From Nitrosomonas sp. sh817 (GTDB taxonomy: Bacteria > Pseudomonadota > Gammaproteobacteria > Burkholderiales > Nitrosomonadaceae): 64,000 nucleotides of DNA. Within the stretch, counting starts at the first letter, position 1. Every line of letters starts with the position of its first letter. Shown here in pieces: positions 53,431-62,464 of the stretch. The position numbers and the translations under genes were made by a program. The notes below the pieces were generated by a model. It was not told the DNA's origin and ran no database searches. It worked only from the letters and a program-made list of their open reading frames with translations. The stretch covers positions 2,117,691 through 2,181,690 of the forward strand of contig NZ_CP133083.1 of NCBI RefSeq assembly GCF_030908545.1. The letters are read 5' to 3'.

Positions 53431-54603
53431 ATGAGTGATTTGCAAATAAGTTTAATCATCATCGGTATCATCGTTATTGCTGGTGTAGTGGTTTTCAATT
53501 GGTTGCAACAGCTGCGTTACCGCCGCAAGGTGCAAGCCGCATTCGATCATGAGCACGATGACATTCTATTGGACAAGCAGAATACCGAAGATCCATTCCA
53601 GCGTATTGAGCCCAAATTTAATAAAGCGCCACCGGATCCGCAATCCGATATGCTCGAGCAGCAAAAAGAATTACCGCTCAACGAATCCCAAAAAGTATCA
53701 ATTCCTCCGGCCGTTCACACCGCCCCATCTTTTCATGCAAATATCGTGAGTAGTTCAGCCGCAACTTCGCCTTTGCTTGATTATGACAACAATACCAGTT
53801 ATATCGTCAATATCCGCTCGGACTCAGTCATACCTAATACGCATATCGCAAAATTACTACAGAGAAAATTCGATTTTGGAAAACCTGTCTATTGGCTGGG
53901 ACAACCCGACAAAGATGAGCCTTGGGAGGAAATCACCAATGAATCCAACGTTGACAGCGATGGTTACGGCCATATCAAAGGCTGTCTGCAGCTGGCGGAT
54001 AGAGCCGGCCCGATCAGTGAAGTGAATTTATCCAAATTCCGCGATTTGGTGCTTGACTTCGCATCGCAAACACAAGCCACGGCCGAATGCCCGGATATTG
54101 TCAGCACCCACGAGAAAGCCGTCGCGCTTGACAAATTTTGCGCTGACGTCGATGTCATGATCGGTATCAATATCATTAGTAGAGATGACGGTGCTTTTGT
54201 CGGCACCAAAATTCGCGCGTTAGCGGAAGCGTCCGGATTCAAGCTTGATTCAGACGGATTGTTTAAATATCGCGATGATAGCAACAATACCCTATTCACG
54301 CTCAGTAACTATGAATCCTCGCCATTCCTGCCGGATAACATGAAATCATTAACCACACACGGCGTCACATTTTTGTTGGATGTTCCACGAGTGGCGCATG
54401 GAGAGAGAGTTTTTGATCAAATGACACACCTTGCAAAAATCTTCTCAAATACGCTGGGGGGAATTATGGTTGATGATAACCGCGTGCCACTTAGCGATAG
54501 TGGAATTCAAAGAAGCAAACAGCAACTGATTGAAATACAGAATGTAATGAAAAATAACCATATTTTGGCTGGTAGTCCAAGCGCATTACGGCTGTTTGTT
54601 TAA
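53431..54603 (+). CDS. zipA: Cell division protein ZipA
   Basis: Inner-membrane anchor for FtsZ. The start at ATG 53431 has GGAGAG 9 bp upstream and gives the right topology: a single transmembrane helix (about 4-24, ISLIIIGIIVIAGVVVFNWL), a charged and Pro/Gln-rich linker (25-130), and the ZipA C-terminal FtsZ-binding domain (about 250-385, with VDVMIGINIISRDDGAFVG and GVTFLLDVPRVAHG). It follows smc by about 95 bp, a conserved pairing. ligA, the usual third gene, is not present. Confidence 0.92.
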   Translation: MSDLQISLIIIGIIVIAGVVVFNWLQQLRYRRKVQAAFDHEHDDILLDKQNTEDPFQRIEPKFNKAPPDPQSDMLEQQKELPLNESQKVSIPPAVHTAPSFHANIVSSSAATSPLLDYDNNTSYIVNIRSDSVIPNTHIAKLLQRKFDFGKPVYWLGQPDKDEPWEEITNESNVDSDGYGHIKGCLQLADRAGPISEVNLSKFRDLVLDFASQTQATAECPDIVSTHEKAVALDKFCADVDVMIGINIISRDDGAFVGTKIRALAEASGFKLDSDGLFKYRDDSNNTLFTLSNYESSPFLPDNMKSLTTHGVTFLLDVPRVAHGERVFDQMTHLAKIFSNTLGGIMVDDNRVPLSDSGIQRSKQQLIEIQNVMKNNHILAGSPSALRLFV

Positions 54604-54837
54604 ATTTTTTCAACCCAAAACTAAAGATAATGACGTAAGCATCCGTAATCGCTATCAAATTGGAACTTATGCTTAACCTTTTTATTACAATCTATTAGAG
54701 AATCTTATTAGAAAAAAAATAGAATAATGATATATCTTATTAATAAAAAAGATAAATCTCTAAGAAATACATCTTTCTAATGTAAACATGGTTATTTAAA
54801 CGATCTGATATTAATATTTTGTTAAAGAGATATAGAA

Positions 54838-55083
54838 ATGAGCGAATCTTCAAATCAAGCACAACGTTTTTCACCAATAGAAGTAAAACTTGAATCAGGA
54901 AAAGATTACTTTTGGTGCTCCTGCGGTCAGAGTAAATCGCAACCTTTTTGCGATGGCTCCCACAGAGGCACCGGATTTACGCCTCATAAATTTTCTGTCA
55001 GCGAAAATAAAACCGCTTGGCTATGCACTTGCAAAAAAACCGGCAACCGTCCGTTTTGCGATGGGACCCATAATAAACTTTAA
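54838..55083 (+). CDS. Double CDGSH iron-sulfur protein
   Basis: An 81-residue protein with two CDGSH-type [2Fe-2S] motifs, each with three cysteines and one histidine: CSCGQSKSQPFCDGSH (about 27-42) and CTCKKTGNRPFCDGTH (about 63-78). Mitoneet-like bacterial proteins with two motifs are thought to transfer electrons or clusters. It stands alone behind a 230-bp AT-rich gap after zipA. Confidence 0.95.
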   Translation: MSESSNQAQRFSPIEVKLESGKDYFWCSCGQSKSQPFCDGSHRGTGFTPHKFSVSENKTAWLCTCKKTGNRPFCDGTHNKL

Positions 55084-55216
55084 TCTGCAAGATATTTGCA
55101 TAACCAAATAAATAATAATTCAACAACTAAAATATAATGTTTCTAGGGCACATAAACAGAATTGTAAATTGGTTACATATTCTATAACCTGTTAATTATT
55201 CGAGAGTTAGTGTCAC

Positions 55217-55414
55217 ATGGAAACAGAATTGAAATTTCTGGAAGAAAGGGTTTATCTGCTCATTCGTTTGTATCAGGATAGCCGTTCCGAAAACAGTAAG
55301 CTGCGCAAAGAGCTGGCAGCTTCTCACGAGCAATGTGAAAAGCTCAATGAGAAAATTCATGTTGCCGCAGACCGGCTTGAAACACTTTTGACGACTATTC
55401 CAAAAAATGAATAA
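55217..55414 (+). CDS. ZapB-like small coiled-coil protein (TIGR02449 type)
   Basis: A 65-residue, entirely helical coiled-coil protein (LKFLEERVYLLIRLYQDSR, ENSKLRKELAASHEQCEKLN) of the family commonly encoded directly upstream of zapA. By position and structure it probably takes part in Z-ring assembly. Its stop lies within the start of zapA (8-bp overlap), so the two are coupled. Confidence 0.82.
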   Translation: METELKFLEERVYLLIRLYQDSRSENSKLRKELAASHEQCEKLNEKIHVAADRLETLLTTIPKNE

Positions 55415-55706
55415 TGAATTGCTAAAAATCAATATCATGGGACGAGAGTTTCAAATTAACTGCCCAGAACAAGAACGAGAAGAAATTCAACTAGCGGCAG
55501 TTTATCTTGATAATAAAATTCAGGAAATCAAGGCCGAAGGGAAAGTTGTCGATTCCGATAGAATTGCGATTATAGCGGCGTTAAAAATAACCCACGAATT
55601 ATTATCGCTCCGCCACGGAAGCGGTTTTGACATAGAAGAATTTAAGCGTAGAATTGTAGCGTTAAAAAAGAAAGTTGATGAAGCGATAACATTGAAGGAA
55701 AATTAA
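55407..55706 (+). CDS. zapA: Cell division protein ZapA
   Basis: A 99-residue FtsZ-bundling protein. The N-terminal domain begins LLKINIMGREFQINCPEQE, followed by AAVYLDNKIQEIKAEGKVVDSDRIAIIAALKITHELL and a C-terminal coiled coil. It is followed at once by the 6S RNA gene, the same arrangement as in E. coli and many other proteobacteria. Confidence 0.93.
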   Translation: MNNELLKINIMGREFQINCPEQEREEIQLAAVYLDNKIQEIKAEGKVVDSDRIAIIAALKITHELLSLRHGSGFDIEEFKRRIVALKKKVDEAITLKEN

Positions 55707-55727
55707 TGTTATCGCGGTTAAAGTTAA

Positions 55728-55897
55728 TCCCTGCGATGTTTGTTAAGGTTTATATTCTTTGAACCAATTGTTGGAAACTGGCTGTGGAATTTAGTGATAC
55801 TGTTGTGCGCGCCTTTAGGGGATGTGCCTGATGTATCCATGAAACAGCCGCCTTGAACCGTATGGTTCAAGATGATAGCCTGACGGCATATGTGGGG
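55728..55897 (+). ncRNA. ssrS: 6S RNA
   Basis: Regulatory RNA that binds the housekeeping RNA polymerase holoenzyme. It lies just downstream of zapA, as is classical. The 3' half contains the well-conserved hairpin CCTTGAACCGTATGGTTCAAG followed by ATAGCCTGACGGCA, close to E. coli 6S (CCTTGAACC...GGTTCAAG...CAGCCTG..GGCA). The 5' end CCCTGCGATGTTTG can pair with CATATGTGGGG at the 3' end, closing the long hairpin. Ends are estimates within about 10 nt. Confidence 0.88.
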
Positions 55898-55907
55898 AGC
55901 CATTTCG

Positions 55908-55950
55908 GGACAAGAAATATTGAATCAATGTTTCTTGTCCTTTTGATTTT
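55908..55950 (+). terminator. Rho-independent terminator after 6S RNA
   Basis: GGACAAGAAA (55908-55917) pairs with TTTCTTGTCC (55931-55940), followed by TTTTGATTTT. It lies 10 bp beyond the 6S RNA end. Confidence 0.9.
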
Positions 55951-55984
55951 ACGCTTCTCATCTGCGACATCATAAAATCTCATC

Positions 55985-56626
55985 ATGCAGCAAAACACCC
56001 TCTCCCCTCTTCCTGCACCAACAACGTTTCTGTTTGATATTGGCAAAGTGTTACTGGATTTTGATTTTGAATCTTCGCTGATTCGATTGATCCCGGACAC
56101 TGTTTCCAATCCCCATGAACGGATCCGTCACGTACTCGAACGAAAGAACGCACTTGAAACCGGATTCATTGATCCGGGCAGCTACGCCGATTGGGCGCTG
56201 AAAGCTCTCGGAAGCAACGCATCCCAGGAACAGTTCTATCAAACCTGGCAGCAAATCTTCACGGTCAATGAACCCATGTGGCAGTGCGTTCGCAAACTTG
56301 CCGCCGCCAATTACACATTGATCTTGATATCCAATATCAATGCCATTCACTCGCCATGGATCTTCACAAGATACCCCGAGTTTTCTTTTTTTCAGCATAG
56401 AGTGTTATCGTTTGAAGTCGGTTTTCTGAAACCTGATCCTGCAATCTACCGGCACGCCATAAACACATTCCGGCTCAACCCAGCATTAACCGTTTATATC
56501 GACGATCAACCGCAGAATATCCTCATTGGTAAAACACTGAACCTGCAATGCTGGCAGTACAACATTGATAATCACCCAGCTTTTGAAAACTGGCTTGAGG
56601 ATAAATTAACAACCTTGGGCAGGTAA
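55985..56626 (+). CDS. HAD-superfamily hydrolase, subfamily IA
   Basis: A 213-residue phosphatase-type HAD protein (YihX-like). The nucleophile motif is FLFDIGKVLLDFD (about 15-27), the second motif ILISNI, the lysine in GFLKPDPAIYRHA and the acidic motif IV in VYIDDQPQNI. A short four-helix cap lies between. The substrate is unknown; relatives act on alpha-D-glucose 1-phosphate or other sugar phosphates. Confidence 0.9.
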   Translation: MQQNTLSPLPAPTTFLFDIGKVLLDFDFESSLIRLIPDTVSNPHERIRHVLERKNALETGFIDPGSYADWALKALGSNASQEQFYQTWQQIFTVNEPMWQCVRKLAAANYTLILISNINAIHSPWIFTRYPEFSFFQHRVLSFEVGFLKPDPAIYRHAINTFRLNPALTVYIDDQPQNILIGKTLNLQCWQYNIDNHPAFENWLEDKLTTLGR

Positions 56627-56644
56627 TATTGGAATCAGCAACGG

Positions 56645-57298
56645 CTATTTTTCCGCCAAGAAATGCTCGACCATGGCTTGCTTGTAGTCGATCTGACCAA
56701 ATGAAACATCCTTTAACTCGCCTTTGCGATCGAACAAAATACAAGACGGCGTTCCTTGCAAAGCAAAGCGTTCAAAAGTTTCAGCGCGCATTGATTTTTG
56801 TTCCAAATAATGCCTGACCTGCTGCAACACCGATTTTTTTTGATCGTCGGTAAAATTTTCAAAATTCGGCAAGAATTCATGAGCATACTGCTGCACTCGT
56901 TCGTCGGTAACGGGTTCGGTTTCCGCCACGACACGATCCATTCCCACGGCAAAAGGTATTTTCCAGGCCAGCTTGCCTTCAGACAGCATGCCATACTGAT
57001 CCAATGCTTTTAGTGTTTCACCGATTACTTCACCGGTGGTCACCAATTTCCGCAAATTCTCCAACGTATTTTTATCGTAATCCTCAAAGGCAGTGGCCAG
57101 ACCGATCACCGCTAATCCTTGCTGGTGATAGCGCTGATGCAAATCAATCGCGCGCGGTAGCGAATAAATAAAACAACCGGGGCAATTGACCTGGAAAACT
57201 TCGATCAAAACGACCGAACCCAACAAATCAGGAAGTGTAAGCGGCCCACCCTGAACCCATACATCGACCGTAATATCAGAAAGTGTGTGATTATTCAT
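56645..57298 (-). CDS. Redoxin/AhpC-TSA family protein
   Basis: A thioredoxin-fold protein of about 217 residues, with the redox-active pair in FQVNCPGCFIYSLPRA (C-P-G-C), a long insertion (about 80-150) and the cis-proline loop in QGTPSCILFDRKG. The start is set at ATG 57298 (MNNHTLSDITVDVWV), because related proteins begin there without a signal peptide. A longer frame to 57361 would add a weak signal-like stretch, so export cannot be excluded. Confidence 0.85.
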   Translation of the reverse strand: MNNHTLSDITVDVWVQGGPLTLPDLLGSVVLIEVFQVNCPGCFIYSLPRAIDLHQRYHQQGLAVIGLATAFEDYDKNTLENLRKLVTTGEVIGETLKALDQYGMLSEGKLAWKIPFAVGMDRVVAETEPVTDERVQQYAHEFLPNFENFTDDQKKSVLQQVRHYLEQKSMRAETFERFALQGTPSCILFDRKGELKDVSFGQIDYKQAMVEHFLAEK

Positions 57299-57412
57299 CG
57301 CAAAAGAAGTTAGAATGTGCATCCATAATGCAGCCAAAATAGCATATTTGCGAGAACACATTGAAAGATTTTATCGAGACAAACTTCCTTCCAATTTACA
57401 GTTTTTCTAAAA

Positions 57413-57868
57413 ATGCGCTACTGGTTAATGAAATCAGAACCTTACGAATTCAGTATCGAGGATTTTTTGGCGCAACCCAACCAAACCATTGCCTGGGAAG
57501 GCGTGCGCAATTATCAATCGCGCAACTTCATGCGTAATCAAATGAGCATCGGCGATTCAGTATTTTTCTATCATTCCTGCTGCAAAGATCCCGGCATTCT
57601 GGGAATCGCAAGGGTCAGCAAACCGGCGTACCCGGATGCAACGCAATTCAATCCTGCCAGCAAATATTTCGACCCTAAAGCTTCGCCTCACAATCCGCGG
57701 TGGTTTAATGTTGAACTTACGCTGGTACAACGAACCCGCTTGGTTCCGATCAAGGAACTCAGACGGTATCCTGAATTGCAAAAAATGCGCGTGCTGCAAA
57801 CCGGTAACCGGCTTTCAATCACGCCGGTTGATCCGGCAGAGTGGCAATTCATTCTGACCATTCTATAA
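57413..57868 (+). CDS. EVE-domain protein (thymocyte nuclear protein 1 type)
   Basis: A 151-residue PUA-like EVE domain from end to end: WLMKSEPYEFSIEDFL, TIAWEGVRNYQSRNFMR, VFFYHSCCKDPGILGIARV, and a C-terminal TGNRLSITPVDPAEW. EVE domains bind modified bases in DNA or RNA; in bacteria they can occur with modification-dependent restriction or RNA metabolism. It is 29 bp upstream of the TauE gene. Confidence 0.93.
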   Translation: MRYWLMKSEPYEFSIEDFLAQPNQTIAWEGVRNYQSRNFMRNQMSIGDSVFFYHSCCKDPGILGIARVSKPAYPDATQFNPASKYFDPKASPHNPRWFNVELTLVQRTRLVPIKELRRYPELQKMRVLQTGNRLSITPVDPAEWQFILTIL

Positions 57869-57896
57869 TCCGATCTTTTTTCTTAGCGGCTCAATC

Positions 57897-58694
57897 ATGG
57901 AATGGTGGGTAATTTATTTGTTGACCGGGGGATTTGTCGGATTCTTCGCGGGTTTGCTCGGTATCGGCGGCGGTTTGATCATCGTTCCGGTATTGATTTC
58001 GTTGTTCACCGCTCAAGATTTTCCAGCTGATCGCATCATTCACATGGCGCTCGGCACCACCATGGCGACCATCATCTTCACATCGATAGCCAGCTTGCGA
58101 ACACATCATCGTCATGGCGCGGTTGACTGGCAAATCGTAAAAAACATTTCTCCCGGCATTGTTGTTGGCACCTTCAGCGGCGCGACTCTGGCAGGTTCGC
58201 TAACGGGACAGTTTCTAAGCTTGGTTTTTGTTATCTTTATTTTCTACGCGGCCACACAAATGCTGCTGCAATTCCGCCCCAGCGCGATTTTCCAGTTACC
58301 GGGGAAAGCCGGCATGTTCCTTGCCGGTGGTATCATCGGCGCCTTATCGAGCCTGGTTGCCATTGGCGGCGGATTGTTATCGATACCGTTTTTGTCGCTC
58401 TGTAACGTCAAGCTGCAACATGCTATCGGCACGGCTGCTGCAATCGGTTTTCCAATCGCATTGGCCGGTACTGCCGGCTACATAGCCAACGGATTAGCGC
58501 ATGGAGAAAATCTGCCGGAATACAGCTTGGGATACGTCTATTTACCGGCACTGGCAATGCTGGTGGCCGCCAGTATGCTGACAGCGCCATTCGGTGCAAA
58601 ACTCACGCACTCGACCAGAACCGGAATTTTGAGAGGAATCTTTGTGGTTTTGCTTTATAGTTTAGGCATCCGGATGTTGCTGGGATTGGTTTAA
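57897..58694 (+). CDS. TauE/SafE-family anion permease
   Basis: A 265-residue inner-membrane protein with about eight helices. Two similar halves carry the glycine-rich motifs GLLGIGGGLIIVPVL (near 20-35) and LVAIGGGLLSIPFL (near 155-170), typical of TauE/SafE. Members move sulfite, sulfoacetate or other organic anions; the substrate here is unknown. Confidence 0.93.
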   Translation: MEWWVIYLLTGGFVGFFAGLLGIGGGLIIVPVLISLFTAQDFPADRIIHMALGTTMATIIFTSIASLRTHHRHGAVDWQIVKNISPGIVVGTFSGATLAGSLTGQFLSLVFVIFIFYAATQMLLQFRPSAIFQLPGKAGMFLAGGIIGALSSLVAIGGGLLSIPFLSLCNVKLQHAIGTAAAIGFPIALAGTAGYIANGLAHGENLPEYSLGYVYLPALAMLVAASMLTAPFGAKLTHSTRTGILRGIFVVLLYSLGIRMLLGLV

Positions 58695-58734
58695 TTGCGG
58701 TTTTGCCGTCCCGTCAAACAATCATTACGCATCG

Positions 58735-59064
58735 TTACAGCAATATAAACCCGATTTCTTTGTTAACGGTATCCTTGATGACGCCGAGCGCCGCATTGAT
58801 CGCCGCTTCCGCAGCCAGCACGCCCAATCCCTCGATTGTCATCAACACCATGCGTGACGCATTTTTCTGCATCTCGAGGTGAAGCGCCGCTTGTTCGTCG
58901 TTAATTTTACCGGCTGCTCGCAATGTTCCAATCATCACCAGCGTTTGTGCCAGTTTCTTCGCTTCGGATTCCGCATAATCCTTCACATCCGGCCATTTAT
59001 CACCCAGGCTGCCATTCAATGCAGCCACGATGTCTTTTCCCAGTTTAACCGCATCAAGGTTCAT
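58735..59064 (-). CDS. Small helical protein with C-terminal amphipathic or membrane segment
   Basis: A 109-residue protein with no recognised family. It begins MNLDAVKLGKDIVAALNGSL, has a charged helix (YAESEAKKLAQTLVMIG) and ends with an alanine-rich hydrophobic stretch (IEGLGVLAAEAAINAALGVI) and FILL. The start has an AAGGAG site 7 bp upstream. It lies 42 bp after the lipoprotein gene on the same strand, so the two probably work together. The tail could insert into the membrane, perhaps like a holin, but there is no direct evidence. Confidence 0.65.
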   Translation of the reverse strand: MNLDAVKLGKDIVAALNGSLGDKWPDVKDYAESEAKKLAQTLVMIGTLRAAGKINDEQAALHLEMQKNASRMVLMTIEGLGVLAAEAAINAALGVIKDTVNKEIGFILL

Positions 59065-59106
59065 GTTGTTCTCCTTACACTCAAATTAGAACTGCTAAAT
59101 GGAAAA

Positions 59107-59565
59107 TCACTCGCCACGGCGTTTGGCAAGCTCCAGTTTCAAGATAGCTGTAAAACTGGTATTGAAATGTGAACGCACGAGCGTGATTTGATCTTTCGAC
59201 AAGCAAGCGATTCTATGCAGCTTTTCAAGGTTATCAAAGTTACTGGCAAGCAACGCGGTTTGTTGGGTGGTGATATCGTTTTTGGGAATTGCCGCGGCAC
59301 GAACGGTAATCGCGCTCACGTCGACCTTAGCCTCGTCATAAAATTGTTTATGATGATCAAAAGTACATTCCGGCAACCCTTCCACCGATTCCAACACCAC
59401 CAAATGCGCCTCTGTCTTCCGTTGCAAATCCGTGACCGCCCGGTCGGTCGCTTCGTCATAACTGCTGATCAGTTTTACGGTACAACCCGTCAGCACCAGT
59501 GCCAATATTAAGGAAACAGCCGCTAAAAACCCCGGATGCCACGACATGCTTCGTACAATTTTCAT
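59107..59565 (-). CDS. Small lipoprotein, unknown function
   Basis: A 152-residue protein with a lipoprotein signal (SLILALVLTGC, cysteine about 28) and a mostly helical mature part containing CTFDHHKQFYDEAKVDVSAI. No family recognised. It is preceded by ppa (58 bp) and followed by the helical protein at 58735. Aspartate is not at the +2 position after the cysteine, so the outer membrane is its likely destination. Confidence 0.75.
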   Translation of the reverse strand: MKIVRSMSWHPGFLAAVSLILALVLTGCTVKLISSYDEATDRAVTDLQRKTEAHLVVLESVEGLPECTFDHHKQFYDEAKVDVSAITVRAAAIPKNDITTQQTALLASNFDNLEKLHRIACLSKDQITLVRSHFNTSFTAILKLELAKRRGE

Positions 59566-59623
59566 GATTGTCCTCCCCGTTAATCATCAAATCCGGATGA
59601 CACATGGCAATCCGGTCTCGTTA

Positions 59624-60166
59624 TCATCCATTGTTATCCGCGACATTGGCCATTTCGATGGCGCGCATCACCATATCCCGGGCCTCGGCTGCAGTTCCCC
59701 AATGGCCGACGCGCACCCATTTTTCCGGTTCAAGGTCTTTGTAATGCGTGAAAAAATGTTCGATTTGCTGAAATACAATATCCGGCAAATCATCGCGCTC
59801 GCAAACATGCGCGTAATAGGGAAAGGTTTTGTTGTCCGGCACGCAAATCAATTTCTCGTCGCCACCATGTTCGTCTTCAAGGTGCAGCAATGCAATCGGC
59901 CGGGCGCGAACCACGCAACCGGCAAGGAAAGGCGAACGGGCGATTACCAGCGCATCGAGCGGATCGCCGTCATCGCACAGTGTGTGCGGAATAAAACCAT
60001 AATTCGCCGGATAACGCATCGGGGTATGTAAGATACGATCGACAAACAATGCACCGGAACGTTTATCGAATTCGTATTTAACCGGCTCGCCGCCGGTCGG
60101 CACTTCGATGATGACATTAACGTTGTCAGGCACATTCGCGCCAACGGGAATTGAACTGATATCCAT
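59624..60166 (-). CDS. ppa: Inorganic pyrophosphatase, family I
   Basis: Hydrolyses pyrophosphate from biosynthesis. The 180 residues match soluble bacterial PPase: EVPTGGEPVKYEFDKRSG, YPANYGFIPHTLCDDGDPLDALV (metal-binding D-x-D-P-x-D) and the EPEKWVRVGHW motif near the C terminus. A housekeeping gene standing between the amidase/esterase group and the lipoprotein group. Confidence 0.97.
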   Translation of the reverse strand: MDISSIPVGANVPDNVNVIIEVPTGGEPVKYEFDKRSGALFVDRILHTPMRYPANYGFIPHTLCDDGDPLDALVIARSPFLAGCVVRARPIALLHLEDEHGGDEKLICVPDNKTFPYYAHVCERDDLPDIVFQQIEHFFTHYKDLEPEKWVRVGHWGTAAEARDMVMRAIEMANVADNNG

Positions 60167-60350
60167 GAAATTAAATTTTGTGATTCTCGAAGGAAATTAA
60201 AAGGGGACTAAGCAATTGATTGCTTTGAATCAGTGTACTGAAGGCGGCAGATACTGTCAAACACGACCCCGGCGGCGATCAATAATTTCTTAAAACAGAC
60301 TCAGTCTGCCCTACTTCACAGCCACACATCGATCATTTTTGCGAACAAAA

Positions 60351-61157
60351 CTACCAGCCCAGTCCAAAAGCCCGGAAGCGTTCAATCACCAGGTCATCCG
60401 TATGGCACGACTCGCATGATTGCCAGACATGCCCCACACCTTCCACGACATAGCGGGCAGCGGGTGCTTTCCCGCCGGAAGCAATTTTTAAGCGTACCAG
60501 ATTGGACGGTTCACCACAAACGGAATAACCGGAAACAACCGGCTCATTGACGGTGTTTCCATTCACTAAACGTGCCTGCGCATAGCTTTCCTGCCAGGAA
60601 AAATGCTCGCCGGATCCGGTTGATTCATCATCCGGTGAGTCGTTGGCGCCATTTATCATGACAAAGGGAATAGCCGGTACCGCCGCCGCGTTCCATTTCC
60701 AGGCATTCTCCGGGGTACGGCGCAGCTTTTTGCCAACTGCGCACAAACCGCTGAATGTTTGCGGAATTACCGGCTGCATCGCCCAAACCGACCAGACCAG
60801 GCCGCCGCCTGCGGAAAATCCGCACAGCCAGACACGTTTGACAAAGCGAAATTGAATGCGGACTTGAGCTTCCAGCGAAGCCATAAACCGCACATCGATC
60901 AAGTTGTCAATCGCCTCCTCGGGAATATCGGATTCCCAAGGGTTCGTCCATCCCGGATTGGAACCGGTCACCAATCCTTGTGGAGCAATATCCATCACAT
61001 CGACGCGCGGGCGGATACCATTCAGAAATTCCACTGCATCGCCATTACCGCCGTGCAGCCAAATGACCGCATCTGCTGGTTTCGTAAGCGGATCGCGGTA
61101 CACCGCTAACCGTTTGATACCGTCGGACACCAGTTGCAACGCGGGATAAGGCATCAT
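60351..61157 (-). CDS. Alpha/beta-hydrolase, polyhydroxyalkanoate-depolymerase-like esterase
   Basis: A serine esterase of about 268 residues starting at ATG 61157, which has a GAGGAG site; the longer frame is unsupported. It has the oxyanion region VIWLHGGNGDAVEF, the nucleophile elbow GFSAGG (about 122-127), a likely catalytic aspartate in MINGANDSPDD and histidine in VEGVGHVWQS. The match is to the PHB depolymerase/feruloyl-esterase (LpqC-like) group. No signal peptide is visible. It starts 50 bp after the amidase stop and is probably co-transcribed with it. Confidence 0.8.
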   Translation of the reverse strand: MMPYPALQLVSDGIKRLAVYRDPLTKPADAVIWLHGGNGDAVEFLNGIRPRVDVMDIAPQGLVTGSNPGWTNPWESDIPEEAIDNLIDVRFMASLEAQVRIQFRFVKRVWLCGFSAGGGLVWSVWAMQPVIPQTFSGLCAVGKKLRRTPENAWKWNAAAVPAIPFVMINGANDSPDDESTGSGEHFSWQESYAQARLVNGNTVNEPVVSGYSVCGEPSNLVRLKIASGGKAPAARYVVEGVGHVWQSCESCHTDDLVIERFRAFGLGW

Positions 61158-61207
61158 GTCACTCCTCTGTGCAGATAATGAACAGAACTCCGGCAAGCGC
61201 CGCAACG

Positions 61208-62089
61208 CTAAATCAGCGAATCCGGATCGATACCGCGAGCCACGAGCACATTCCAAGCAGCGCGTGAAACAAAGGTCGTCCAATAACCGTTGACGACCAG
61301 GTCATTCTGTTTCTGAAAAGCCGAAAGCGCGACATCGCTCGCGCGCCCCCAATCGCCATCGACTCCATCGCCATTCGGACCGAAACGGCCCAAATCGTAA
61401 CCCAGCTTAACCAGCGCTCGCTGCCGTTGTGTTGCCGTCCAGAACGGCGACCAAATGTCCGGAATACCGGGATCCTCATAAATGCCGCGCAACACCCGGG
61501 CAAAAGGAAATCCCGCCACATCGACTTTATATCCGGGACAAACATCGTGATGACCGTGATGATCCTGCCAGGTAATCGCAGGCCAGCGTTCGACAATCTC
61601 ACGCCCGGCTTGAATCATCATTGCGATCTGCTCTTCCGTCCAAGGCTGAATCAACATCGCTTGCTTGCCATTGGGAGAATGCGCCTTGATCCAATCCGCG
61701 CCAGCCTTTACCCCGTCGCGCGCGTAACCGATATTCACGGTCTCAACGCCAATGGTGGCGCGCGCGCCTTTGGTGCGGTCATTGGATGGCTGTCCATCCC
61801 AGCGCAAGAGCTGATTCTTCCCCGCATGCCATGACCGGTTATCCAGCGATACATAACGGTCAATGCCTTCCGAAAAGCTCCGTCCCACCCCGTAATGCGC
61901 CGAAGCAATTCCCTGTTGCGCCGGGTGGCTGCCGCCGATGGTATCCCGGCAACCTTGCAGATCCCACGACGCCGTCCAATGCCAGGTCACTCCCATCGGC
62001 CGATGCTGCGTCGCACTGGTCCACCCTTTGCCGACCGCATTGCCCGCCGTTAAAGGAATCATGAATTTCTCGTTAATCTGCACCTTCAT
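61208..62089 (-). CDS. N-acetylmuramoyl-L-alanine amidase, endolysin-like, with peptidoglycan-binding tail
   Basis: A zinc amidase of 293 residues. The start is ATG 62089 with GGAGGGG upstream; the longer frame is rejected. The amidase_2 domain has ligands in VTWHWTAS (His about 38) and HHDVCPG, with SAHYGVGRS and SWHAGKNQ between. The C-terminal part is a peptidoglycan-binding_1-type domain (ALVKLGYDLG, GVDGDWGRASDVALSAFQK). There is no signal peptide, as in phage endolysins that depend on a holin. It is flanked by a 37-residue single-span protein upstream and an esterase downstream. Confidence 0.9.
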   Translation of the reverse strand: MKVQINEKFMIPLTAGNAVGKGWTSATQHRPMGVTWHWTASWDLQGCRDTIGGSHPAQQGIASAHYGVGRSFSEGIDRYVSLDNRSWHAGKNQLLRWDGQPSNDRTKGARATIGVETVNIGYARDGVKAGADWIKAHSPNGKQAMLIQPWTEEQIAMMIQAGREIVERWPAITWQDHHGHHDVCPGYKVDVAGFPFARVLRGIYEDPGIPDIWSPFWTATQRQRALVKLGYDLGRFGPNGDGVDGDWGRASDVALSAFQKQNDLVVNGYWTTFVSRAAWNVLVARGIDPDSLI

Positions 62090-62120
62090 GAAAGCATCCC
62101 CTCCGGAGTTTTTTTTCAGG

Positions 62121-62234
62121 CTATATCGCTTTTTTGAAGAATTCAACCAGAAATTGATACAGCCATGATCCGCCATAGGCAATGGCGACAATCATTCCAA
62201 TGGCTGCCGCACCATAGATAATTTTATCCATCAT
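62121..62234 (-). CDS. 37-residue single-span membrane protein, holin-like
   Basis: An ORF from ATG 62234 (GGGAG about 10 bp upstream) to TAG 62121. It reads MMDKIIYGAAAIGMIVAIAY, then a short aromatic stretch and a lysine-rich end (VEFFKKAI). One transmembrane helix covers residues 5-20. It is encoded 31 bp before the amidase, on the same strand. A size and shape like small single-span holins or like amidase partners is suggestive, but no family match is claimed. Confidence 0.6.
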   Translation of the reverse strand: MMDKIIYGAAAIGMIVAIAYGGSWLYQFLVEFFKKAI

Positions 62235-62464
62235 TTTGTTTTTCTCCCAATCATTGGTCAACAGATTGAATCTATCAGCGTACTTTCGGTAGCCCGGAAA
62301 CCGGTTTACAGCATATCACTCGCTCAACTGCGCTGTCTGAAATTTCAGTATAAGGCGCCGCCAGAATCTTTCATTGTCCGCTAATTCCGCACCGTCCGCC
62401 GGGCAATTCATCCCGCTCAGTCTTTTCACATTACTTTAACTCTGATAACGCAGCCCGGTAGCTA

